This document shows positions 1-6,048 of a stretch of DNA of 6,500 bases, in pieces. The stretch spans positions 1 to 6,500 of the forward strand of contig JBBDIX010000016.1 of NCBI GenBank assembly GCA_040880235.1. Reading direction: 5' to 3'. Positions within the stretch are counted from its first letter, which is position 1. Each line of letters starts with the position of its first letter. Origin of the DNA: JBBDIX01 sp040880235. GTDB lineage: Bacteria; Actinomycetota; Nitriliruptoria; Nitriliruptorales; Nitriliruptoraceae. Both the position numbers and the translations under genes were made by a program. Below the pieces are notes generated by a model that ran no database searches, had not been told where the DNA came from, and was given only the letters and a program-made list of their open reading frames with translations.

Positions 1-2282
1 CGCTGCGCCCGACCTTCGCCGAAGGCCTGCGCAACGAGGTGCAGGTCGTCAACACCATCATCCAGACCACCCAGCACGACCCGTACGACGTCGTGGCCAT
101 GAACGGGTCGTCGCTGTCGACCATGCTGTCGGGCATCCCGTTCGCCGGTCCGGTCGCCGCAGTCCGCTACGCGATGCTGCGTGACGGGTCGTGGGTCGCC
201 TTTCCGTCCTTCGAGGAGCTCGAGGAGGAGGCCGTGTTCAACATGGTCATCTCCGGGCGCGTCGAGGACGACGGCGAGGTCGCCATCCTCATGATCGAGG
301 CCGAGGCCACTCCGGACGCCTGGATCAAGATCGAGATGGGTGCCCCCGCCCCGACCGAGCAGGTCGTCGGCGAGGCCATCGAGTCGGTCAAGCCGATCAT
401 CCGCCAGCTGTGCGAGGCGCAGCAGGAGTTCGTCGACCGTGTCGGCGTGCGAGACGCGGGTGAGTTCCCCCTGTTCCCGGACCACTCGGACGAGGTCTTC
501 GACGCGGTGTTCGGCCACGTCAGCAGCCGCGTCGAGGAGGTGTACCGCCGCAAGGACCTCGGCAAGGAGGGCAAGGACGAGGCACTCGCCGAGATCAGGG
601 CGGATGCCGTCGCCCACGTGAAGGCCAACCCGCCGATCGAGGCCGATGAGGGTGAGCTGTCCAAGCAGGCGGGCGAGTCGTTCCGCACCACCGAGAAGAA
701 GGTCGTGCGGCGCCTGATCGTCGACGAGGGCTACCGGATCGACGGTCGTTCGGCCACCGAACTGCGTGCGGTCACCGCCGAGGTCGGCGTGCTGCCGATG
801 ACGCACGGGTCCGCCCTGTTCCAGCGCGGTGACACGCAGGTGCTCTCCGTGCTTGCGCTCGGCACGACGCGTGAGGGCCAGCGGCTCGACACGCTCGACC
901 CGCGGGACGAGAAGCTCTTCATGCACCACTACAACATGCCGCCCTACTCGACCGGAGAGGCCGGCCGCGTCGGTACCCCGAAGCGTCGAGAGGTCGGCCA
1001 CGGCGCGCTCGCCGAGCGTGCGCTGGTGCCGGTCCTGCCAGAACTCGAGGGCTGGCCGTACGCCATGCGTCTCGTGTCCGACGTGCTGAGCTCCAACGGT
1101 TCGACGTCCATGGGTTCGGTCTGCGCGAGCTCCATGGCGCTGATGGACGGCGGTGTGCCGATCCACGCGGCGGTGTCCGGCATCGCCATGGGTCTCGTGT
1201 TCGAGAACGGCAAGTACACGACCCTGACCGACATCCAGGGCGTCGAGGACTTCTTCGGCGACATGGACTTCAAGGTTGCGGGGCCGGAGAACTTCATCAC
1301 CGCCCTGCAGCTCGACACCAAGCTCGCCGGGATCCCGGCGCAGGTGCTGCAGGACGCCCTGCTGCAGGCACGTGAGGCGCGCCTGGAGATCCTGCGCGTG
1401 ATGAATGCGGCGATCGCCGAGCCGCGTGACGAGGTCGCCGAGACCGCGCCGCGCGTCGAGATCGTCCACATTGCCCAGGACAAGATCGGTGCGGTCATCG
1501 GTCCCCGTGGCGCGATCATCAAGGAGCTGGTGGAGGTCACCGGCGCCCAGATCGACGTCGACGAGGAGGGCGGTCGCGGGGTCGTCAAGATCTACGCGAG
1601 TTCGAGAACCATCGCGCAGGATGCGCTCGACCGCATCAACGCGATCGCCAACCCGCAGCTGCCGGAGAAGGGCGAGCGCTACCACGCCACGGTCGTCAAG
1701 ACGGTGGACTTCGGTGCATTCGTCAACCTGACCCCGGGGACCGACGGGCTGCTGCACATCTCGGAGCTGTCCAAGATCGTCGGCAAGCGCCTCGACCACG
1801 CTGAGGAGGCCGTCAACGTCGGCGACCAGGTCCTCGTCGAGGTCAAGGACGTGCTCGACGGTGGCCGTAAGTTCAAGCTCGAGTACGTCGGCGAGCAGGC
1901 CGAGCGCCAGGGTGACGACCGTCCGCGTGGCGGCGGTGACCGTGACGGCGGTGGAGACCGCGGCGGAGATCGTGGCGGCGACCGCGAGCGAGGTGGACGC
2001 GACCGTGAGCGTGGCGGACGCGACCGCGGTGGTGACCGTGAGCGTGGCGGTGACCGTGACGGTGGTGGTGACCGCGGTGGTGACCGTGAGCGCGGCAGCG
2101 CCCGCGAGGGCGGCGGCCGTGAGCGTGGTGGTCGTGAACGTGCGCGCGGCGGTGAGCGAGACCAGACCGGTGGTGACGCGCCTGCAGACCGTGGAGGTGA
2201 CCGTGACGGTGGGAGCGAACGTGCGGGCGGCGACGACCAGCCGCGGACCCGTACGCGCAGCCGCAGTCGCGAACGCGACTGA
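1..2282 (+). CDS. pnp: Polynucleotide phosphorylase (PNPase), 5'-truncated by the window edge
   Basis: PNPase is a trimeric cytoplasmic enzyme that degrades RNA 3'-to-5' using phosphate and can run in reverse to add tails. The reading frame is open from base 3 and its first residues (RPTFAEGLRNEVQ) match the middle of the first RNase PH domain, so about 95-100 residues lie upstream; the GTG at 39 is an internal valine, not a start. In order: end of RNase PH 1, the helical linker domain (about 340-690), RNase PH 2 (about 705-1400), KH (from about 1455, GxxG loop GPRG at 1500-1511), S1 (about 1671-1889), then a 120-residue R/G/D/E tail. Catalytic features are intact: phosphate-binding GSTS (1098-1109), the RR pair (984-989), metal-binding Asp codons at 1248 and 1266, and Lys at 1272. 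GSTS replaces the GSSS of E. coli, as is usual in actinobacteria. The gene leads into the M16 gene 3 nt downstream. Identification is secure; the tail is the unusual part. Confidence 0.97.
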   Translation, partial: LRPTFAEGLRNEVQVVNTIIQTTQHDPYDVVAMNGSSLSTMLSGIPFAGPVAAVRYAMLRDGSWVAFPSFEELEEEAVFNMVISGRVEDDGEVAILMIEAEATPDAWIKIEMGAPAPTEQVVGEAIESVKPIIRQLCEAQQEFVDRVGVRDAGEFPLFPDHSDEVFDAVFGHVSSRVEEVYRRKDLGKEGKDEALAEIRADAVAHVKANPPIEADEGELSKQAGESFRTTEKKVVRRLIVDEGYRIDGRSATELRAVTAEVGVLPMTHGSALFQRGDTQVLSVLALGTTREGQRLDTLDPRDEKLFMHHYNMPPYSTGEAGRVGTPKRREVGHGALAERALVPVLPELEGWPYAMRLVSDVLSSNGSTSMGSVCASSMALMDGGVPIHAAVSGIAMGLVFENGKYTTLTDIQGVEDFFGDMDFKVAGPENFITALQLDTKLAGIPAQVLQDALLQAREARLEILRVMNAAIAEPRDEVAETAPRVEIVHIAQDKIGAVIGPRGAIIKELVEVTGAQIDVDEEGGRGVVKIYASSRTIAQDALDRINAIANPQLPEKGERYHATVVKTVDFGAFVNLTPGTDGLLHISELSKIVGKRLDHAEEAVNVGDQVLVEVKDVLDGGRKFKLEYVGEQAERQGDDRPRGGGDRDGGGDRGGDRGGDRERGGRDRERGGRDRGGDRERGGDRDGGGDRGGDRERGSAREGGGRERGGRERARGGERDQTGGDAPADRGGDRDGGSERAGGDDQPRTRTRSRSRERD
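1920..2279 (+). repeat. Arg/Gly/Asp/Glu-rich low-complexity tail of PNPase with matching DNA repeats
   Basis: The last 120 codons of pnp encode a tail that by hand count has about 34 Arg, 39 Gly and 30 Asp or Glu, built from units such as DRGGDRERGG, and ends in alternating RT/RS dipeptides. There is no hydrophobic core, so it should be disordered. The DNA is repetitive too: the 14-mer GGTGACCGTGACGG occurs at 1935-1948, 2049-2062 and 2196-2209, and an exact 23-nt direct repeat lies at 2022-2044 and 2070-2092. The spacings (114, 147 and 48 nt) are all multiples of three, so repeat gain or loss would preserve the frame. RG/RGG-rich tails in other proteins bind RNA and can promote condensation; that role here is an inference. 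Confidence 0.85.
2264..2281. other. Short inverted repeat across the pnp stop codon
   Basis: CAGTCGCG (2264-2271) and CGCGACTG (2274-2281) are perfect reverse complements separated by AA. As RNA this would fold as a 7-bp stem with a GAAC loop, its right arm ending inside the pnp stop codon (2280-2282) and 4 nt before the M16 start. There is no following T-run, so it is not a standard intrinsic terminator. In DNA this GC-rich, a stem of this size is not rare by chance; any effect on M16 translation or on the mRNA end is a guess. Confidence 0.35.
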
Positions 2283-2285
2283 GGC

Positions 2286-3551
2286 GTGCCACACGAGCTG
2301 ACGACACTGCCCTCCGGCGTGACCGTCGTCACCGAGGCGATGCCCTCGGTGCGGTCGGTCTCGCTGGGACTGTGGATCGCCGTCGGCTCGCGTGACGAGG
2401 ACCCCGGACAGGCAGGATGCTCGCACTTCCTGGAGCACCTGCTGTTCAAGGGCACGTCACGTCGCAGTGCACGCGAGATCGCCGAGGCGCTCGACGCGGT
2501 CGGCGGTGAGATGAACGCGTTCACTGCGAAGGAGCACACGTGCTTCCACGCGCGTGTGCTCGACACCGACCTGCCGCTCGCGTTCGACGTGCTCGCCGAC
2601 ATGGTCGTCGACGCGCGCAACGATCCGGACGACGTGGAGTCCGAGCGGCAGGTCGTGCTGTCCGAGATCGACATCCACCACGACACTCCTGACGACCTCG
2701 TGCACTCCGAGTTCGCTGAGGCCGTGCTCACCGGCCACCCGCTTGCCGCGGAGACCCTCGGCACCACCGAGTCGGTCACGGCGCTGACGCGCGACACGAT
2801 CCACGAGTTCTACCTCGAGCACTACCGACCCGGGAACCTCGTCGTCGCCGCGGCGGGCAACGTGTCCCACGAGCAGGTCGTACGGCTCGCCGACGAACGA
2901 CTCGGCGACCTTGGGCGTCCCGGTCGGAGTCGTCCACCACGCACGGTTCCCGGACGCTTCGGCGAACACGAGGTGCGGGTGCGGCAACGCCCGACCGAAC
3001 AGGCCCACATCGTGCTCGGCACACCCGGGCTGCCCGACGTCGACGACGATCGGTGGCCGATGCGGGTGCTCGACGTGCTGCTCGGCGGCGGGATGTCCTC
3101 GCGCCTGTTCCAGGAGATCCGTGAACGCCGGGGGCTCGCCTACACGGCCTACAGCTACGCCGCCTCCTGGTCGGACGCCGGCCTGTTCGGCACGTACGTG
3201 GGCACGGCGCCCGGTCGCGTGGACGAGGTCCTGGGCCTCCTGCGCCACGAGCTCGACCGCGTCGCGGACGACGTCACCGCCGACGAGGTGGAACGTGCCC
3301 GGGGTGCGCTCACCGGTCAGACGGTCCTGTCGCTCGAGGACTCGATGTCCCGCATGGCCCGCATCGGACGGCAGGTGAGTGCGGGCAATCCCATCGTGAC
3401 CGTCGACGACGCACTGGAGGCGGTGGCCCGGGTCGACCTCGACGCGGTGCGCCGGGTCGGCGGGCTGCTGCTGGGCCGGCCACGCAACCTCGCGATCGTC
3501 GGGCCGTTCGCGCCCGAGGATCGAGACCGCTTCACTGCGACGGTGGACTGA
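2286..3551 (+). CDS. M16B family zinc metallopeptidase (pitrilysin / processing-peptidase type)
   Basis: A 421-residue protein, the usual length for single-unit bacterial M16B peptidases (relatives: mycobacterial PepR, Bacillus MlpA/YmxG). The N-terminal half holds the inverted zinc motif HFLEH at residues 47-51 (bases 2424-2438): H47 and H51 bind zinc, E50 is the catalytic base, and E127 lies 76 residues after H51 as the expected third ligand. The C-terminal half has the family block GGGMSSRLFQEIRERRGLAY at residues 267-286, with the Arg and Tyr typical of M16 substrate binding. No signal peptide or membrane segment is seen, so it is probably cytoplasmic. The GTG start at 2286 is chosen because the preceding stop leaves no room upstream and the family's N-terminal strand (LPSGVTVV) begins at residue 8. 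There is no well-spaced Shine-Dalgarno (GAGG ends 1 nt before the GTG), so translation is probably coupled to pnp. Substrate unknown; linkage to pnp is common in Gram-positive genomes. Confidence 0.94.
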   Translation: MPHELTTLPSGVTVVTEAMPSVRSVSLGLWIAVGSRDEDPGQAGCSHFLEHLLFKGTSRRSAREIAEALDAVGGEMNAFTAKEHTCFHARVLDTDLPLAFDVLADMVVDARNDPDDVESERQVVLSEIDIHHDTPDDLVHSEFAEAVLTGHPLAAETLGTTESVTALTRDTIHEFYLEHYRPGNLVVAAAGNVSHEQVVRLADERLGDLGRPGRSRPPRTVPGRFGEHEVRVRQRPTEQAHIVLGTPGLPDVDDDRWPMRVLDVLLGGGMSSRLFQEIRERRGLAYTAYSYAASWSDAGLFGTYVGTAPGRVDEVLGLLRHELDRVADDVTADEVERARGALTGQTVLSLEDSMSRMARIGRQVSAGNPIVTVDDALEAVARVDLDAVRRVGGLLLGRPRNLAIVGPFAPEDRDRFTATVD

Positions 3552-3560
3552 CCGTCGCAG
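3535..3560. other. 10-bp perfect stem-loop across the M16 stop codon
   Basis: CTGCGACGGT (3535-3544) and ACCGTCGCAG (3551-3560) are exact reverse complements around a 6-nt loop, GGACTG. The M16 stop codon (3549-3551) lies at the loop and right-arm junction. The stem is GC-rich and sits just before the dapB ribosome-binding site (3574-3580). No T-tract follows, so it is not a classical rho-independent terminator. It could act as a partial terminator, an mRNA-stabilising 3' end or a processing site between the M16 gene and dapB. Confidence 0.5.
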
Positions 3561-3573
3561 GGCGGTACTCGTC

Positions 3574-3580
3574 GGAGAGG
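3574..3580 (+). promoter_or_regulatory. Ribosome-binding site of dapB
   Basis: GGAGAGG lies upstream of two in-frame starts. GAGG (3577-3580) is 9 nt from the ATG at 3590, and GGAG (3574-3577) is 6 nt from the GTG at 3584. Both spacings are acceptable, so the site does not settle the start by itself. Confidence 0.6.
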
Positions 3581-3589
3581 GGCGTGAGC

Positions 3590-4384
3590 ATGACCACCAG
3601 GGTGGGGGTCGTCGGCGCGACCGGACGCATGGGTGCCGAGGTCTGCCGTGCCGTCGACGCTGCGGACGACCTCGAACTCGTCGCGGCCGTCGGCCGGTCG
3701 AACGCCGGACGCTCGCTGGGTGACCTCGTCGGCATCGGGACGGACCTCGTCGTGGCCGATGGTCTCGACGCGCTCACCGACGCCGGGGTCGACGTCGCCG
3801 TCGAACTGACGGGTCCCGCCAGTGGTGGTGCCAACCTCGTGGGCCTGCTCGAACGAGGGATCCACGCGGTGGTGGGCACCTCGGGCATCGATCCGGCGGA
3901 CCTCGAACGTGCTGCGGTACTGGCGGCGCGCGGCCCGGCGCGGGCGCTCGTGGCACCGAACTTCGCGATCGGCGCCGTGCTCATGATGCAGTTCGCGGCG
4001 CGTGCGTCGCGGCACCTGCCCGACGTGGAGATCGTCGAACTCCACCACGACGGAAAGCGTGATGCCCCGTCGGGCACTGCGCTGCGCACCGCAGACCTCG
4101 TCGCCGACGCACGGGGAGTCGCTCACCCGCCGGTCGGTGGCGACGAGGCGCACCCGGGCGCCCGAGGGACCACGCACCGCGACGTCCCGATCCACAGCGT
4201 GCGCCTGCCCGGGCTCGTCGCCCATCAGGTCGTCCTGCTCGGCGGCGTCGGGCAGACCCTGACGATCCGCCACGACTCGATCGATCGTTCGTCGTTCATG
4301 CCCGGGGTGCTGCTCGCCTGTCGACGGGTCGCCTCCCTCGACGGTCTCGCCGTCGGGCTCGAACATGTCCTGGACCTCGACTGA
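3590..4384 (+). CDS. dapB: 4-hydroxy-tetrahydrodipicolinate reductase
   Basis: DapB reduces 4-hydroxy-tetrahydrodipicolinate with NAD(P)H in the lysine and meso-diaminopimelate pathway, in the cytoplasm as a tetramer. From the ATG at 3590 the protein has 264 residues, normal for the family; an in-frame GTG at 3584 would add two. The N-terminal Rossmann domain shows the dinucleotide loop GATGRMG at residues 9-15 and a GTSG turn at 96-99. The substrate domain carries the hallmark block HHDGKRDAPSGTA from residue 152, with H152 and H153 (general acid region), K156, and the SGT that binds the substrate carboxylate. After the second strand the residues are G35-R36, where E. coli has Glu-Arg; losing the acidic residue while keeping the Arg would favour NADPH (inference). 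The gene is 38 nt after the M16 gene and 23 nt before the PPR-like gene, so it is probably co-transcribed. No dapA is visible in the window. Confidence 0.95.
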   Translation: MTTRVGVVGATGRMGAEVCRAVDAADDLELVAAVGRSNAGRSLGDLVGIGTDLVVADGLDALTDAGVDVAVELTGPASGGANLVGLLERGIHAVVGTSGIDPADLERAAVLAARGPARALVAPNFAIGAVLMMQFAARASRHLPDVEIVELHHDGKRDAPSGTALRTADLVADARGVAHPPVGGDEAHPGARGTTHRDVPIHSVRLPGLVAHQVVLLGGVGQTLTIRHDSIDRSSFMPGVLLACRRVASLDGLAVGLEHVLDLD

Positions 4385-4395
4385 CCGCTGCGACC

Positions 4396-4401
4396 GAGGG
4401 G
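4396..4401 (+). promoter_or_regulatory. Ribosome-binding site of the PPR-like gene
   Basis: GAGGGG lies 6 nt before the GTG at 4408, an ideal spacing. It supports that start, from which the repeat array begins at the very next codon. The GTG at 4401 is in another frame. Confidence 0.7.
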
Positions 4402-4407
4402 TGTCTG

Positions 4408-6048
4408 GTGACCGACGAAGACCGCTACGCGGAGGCGCTGCGGCGCTTCTCTGGCGACCTGCGCATGGCCCAGCAGGTGTTCGAGTCGATGATGCAGCGA
4501 GAGGTCACCATCGAGGCGGTGCACTGGCAGCTGTTCCTGCAGGCACACCTCGACGGACGCGACGTCGACGGAGCCCGTACGGTCCTGACCCGGATGGTCG
4601 AGGCCGGTGTCGAGCCTCCGGCCCAGGTGCGGTGGGAACTCGCCCTGGCATCCGGACGATCCGGACAGACCGCCGAGTCGCTCGCCCAGCTCGAGGCCCT
4701 GCACGCCGACGGGCTGCAGCCCCCGGAGCGCCACGCTCCGGCCGTGCTGTCCGTGTACGTCGCGGCGGGTCGATTCCCCGCGGCGCGAGCCGTGCTGCGC
4801 ACGATGGCCATCCACGGGCAGGCCCCGGAAGACCACGAGGTCCAGCACCTGCTCGACGACTGCCTGTCGCGTCGCGCGATCCGGGACACGCTCGCGGTCG
4901 TCGACCTGCTCGCACGGGTCGGACGCGCTCCGGACGCACGGCGCATCGCGCAACTGGTCGGCATGATGGCCCGCGCGGGTCACCCGCAGCGTGCCGCCGA
5001 ACTCATCGAACAGCTCGGCGCCCATGGCATCGAGGTCCCTGCCGCGGCCCACGAGGAACTGCTGTCTGCCCATGCGCGCGCGGGAGATGCGGTGGCGGCC
5101 GCCGAGTCGTTCGCCCAGCTGCGTGCAGCCGGTGGGGTGCCGTCGAGCTTCCACCACAACGCGATGCTGCAGGCCCACCTCGCGGCCGACGACCTCGACG
5201 GTGCGTGGGAGGCAGCGCTCCAACTCGTCGCCGATGGACGCATCCCGTCCGGAGCGAACCTGGAGGCCCTGATCGACCGGAGCCTCGGTGGTGGTCGCCT
5301 GCTGGCAGCCAGCGGGGTGGTCGACTGGATGATGATCCTCGGGGTTCCGGTGCCAGCGGCGAAGGCCGCGGCGGTGCTGTCCGGACACCTCCGGGCCGGG
5401 CAGCTCGACACCGTCGTGGCGCTGCTCGACGAGATGCAGGCACACGGAGTGCCGGTGGACCGACGGGTCGCACGCGAGCTCGTCGAGCGCCTCGTGCGGG
5501 CAGAACGCCTGGACGATGCGGCCACCCTGCTGGAGCGGTTCCGTGCGACGAAGGTGCTCACCCAGGGACAGCACTTCACCCCGGTCATCGCCGGGTTCAT
5601 GGCGGCGAAGCGTGTCGGTGACGCGGTCGCCCTGCTCGACCGGATGCTCGCGGCGAAGGTGACGCCGACCACCGTGGACGCGTCCCGGCTGGTCGCGGCG
5701 CACCTGCGTGCCGGGGACCTGCAGGCGGCCACCGCGCTGCTCGACCGGGTCGCCGACGCAGGGATCGCGGTGGACGAACCCACGCATCGGGAACTCCTGT
5801 GGGAGCACGCGAAGAAGGGCGCGGCGGACCCGGCACGTCACGTGTTCGACCGCATGGTCGCCGCCGGCATCACGCCCGACGAGCGCCACACCAAGGCACT
5901 GGAGTGGGCATCGGGATCGGTCCGTCGACGCCTCGAGGGCGACGCGGAGTCCGCGACGACACCGCATCCTGCTCCGCCAGCCGACGATCAGTCGGTGTCG
6001 GAGGGTGAGGGTGAGACCGGTTCCGACGACGCGGGCGAGACCAGCTGA
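4408..6048 (+). CDS. Bacterial pentatricopeptide repeat (PPR)-like protein, 14 tandem repeats
   Basis: A 546-residue protein with no signal peptide, membrane segment or catalytic domain. Residues 2-491 divide exactly into 14 units of 35 residues with no gap. The unit follows the PPR helix-turn-helix pattern: hydrophobic at 7 and 8, Gly at 15 in 9 of 14, Ala at 20 in 11, hydrophobic at 24 and 27 in nearly all (Met at 27 in 7), Gly at 31 in 11, Pro at 34 in 8. A typical unit end is DRMVAAGITPD. TPR units are 34 residues and Sel1 units about 36, so PPR fits best. The array should form a right-handed superhelix. A half-unit follows (residues 492 to about 509), then a disordered acidic tail rich in D, E, G and S. 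PPR proteins in plant and mitochondrial systems bind single-stranded RNA one base per repeat; RNA binding here is inferred from the fold and from the operon with pnp. The start is supported by GAGGGG 6 nt upstream. The last 61 bp overlap the opposing ABC gene. Specific function unknown. Confidence 0.88.
   Translation: MTDEDRYAEALRRFSGDLRMAQQVFESMMQREVTIEAVHWQLFLQAHLDGRDVDGARTVLTRMVEAGVEPPAQVRWELALASGRSGQTAESLAQLEALHADGLQPPERHAPAVLSVYVAAGRFPAARAVLRTMAIHGQAPEDHEVQHLLDDCLSRRAIRDTLAVVDLLARVGRAPDARRIAQLVGMMARAGHPQRAAELIEQLGAHGIEVPAAAHEELLSAHARAGDAVAAAESFAQLRAAGGVPSSFHHNAMLQAHLAADDLDGAWEAALQLVADGRIPSGANLEALIDRSLGGGRLLAASGVVDWMMILGVPVPAAKAAAVLSGHLRAGQLDTVVALLDEMQAHGVPVDRRVARELVERLVRAERLDDAATLLERFRATKVLTQGQHFTPVIAGFMAAKRVGDAVALLDRMLAAKVTPTTVDASRLVAAHLRAGDLQAATALLDRVADAGIAVDEPTHRELLWEHAKKGAADPARHVFDRMVAAGITPDERHTKALEWASGSVRRRLEGDAESATTPHPAPPADDQSVSEGEGETGSDDAGETS
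4411..5880 (+). repeat. 14 x 105-bp (35-codon) PPR-type coding repeats
   Basis: Repeat k begins at 4411 + 105(k-1): 4411, 4516, 4621, 4726, 4831, 4936, 5041, 5146, 5251, 5356, 5461, 5566, 5671 and 5776, ending at 5880. The units are divergent in sequence (few identities beyond the consensus positions), so the array is old and not a recent DNA duplication. The best matches to the consensus are repeats 2, 4, 10, 12, 13 and 14; repeats 1, 5 and 9 are the least typical. A degenerate fifteenth half-unit begins at 5881. Confidence 0.88.

Noticed and set aside
39..41. GTG at 39 as the start of pnp
   Set aside because: The frame is open upstream and the residues before it match the PNPase family, so this is an internal valine.
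944..1588. A minus-strand 214-codon frame opposite the pnp catalytic core
   Set aside because: The opposite strand encodes a strongly conserved enzyme region with intact active site; the antisense frame is Ser/Arg/Thr-rich noise.
1873..2307. A minus-strand His/Arg-rich frame resembling a metal-binding protein
   Set aside because: The HGH/HHR pattern is just the reverse complement of the GGTGAC/CGTGAG repeats encoding the PNPase tail.
1679..2797. A minus-strand 372-codon frame rich in RSPPRS, resembling an SR protein
   Set aside because: It is antisense to the PNPase tail and the M16 N-terminus; the composition follows from the repeats and no domain is seen.
4375..4399. A 5-bp inverted repeat (CCTCG/CGAGG) around the dapB stop that could hide the RBS of the PPR-like gene
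   Set aside because: Five base pairs with a 15-nt loop is too weak to separate from chance in DNA this GC-rich.
4365..5621. A 418-codon plus-strand frame overlapping the PPR-like gene
   Set aside because: Its product is an Arg/Gly/Pro/Ala-rich string typical of an out-of-frame reading of GC-rich DNA, and it conflicts with the clear repeat frame.
4225..5967. A 580-codon open frame on the minus strand opposite dapB and the PPR-like gene
   Set aside because: It is a shadow of high-GC coding DNA. The plus-strand frame has the expected G/C third positions, a good RBS and perfect 35-residue periodicity; the reverse translation shows no recognisable family.
4408..6048. The repeat protein as a TPR or Sel1 protein
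   Set aside because: The repeat length is exactly 35 in all 14 units with the G31/P34 unit ending typical of PPR, against 34 for TPR and about 36 for Sel1.
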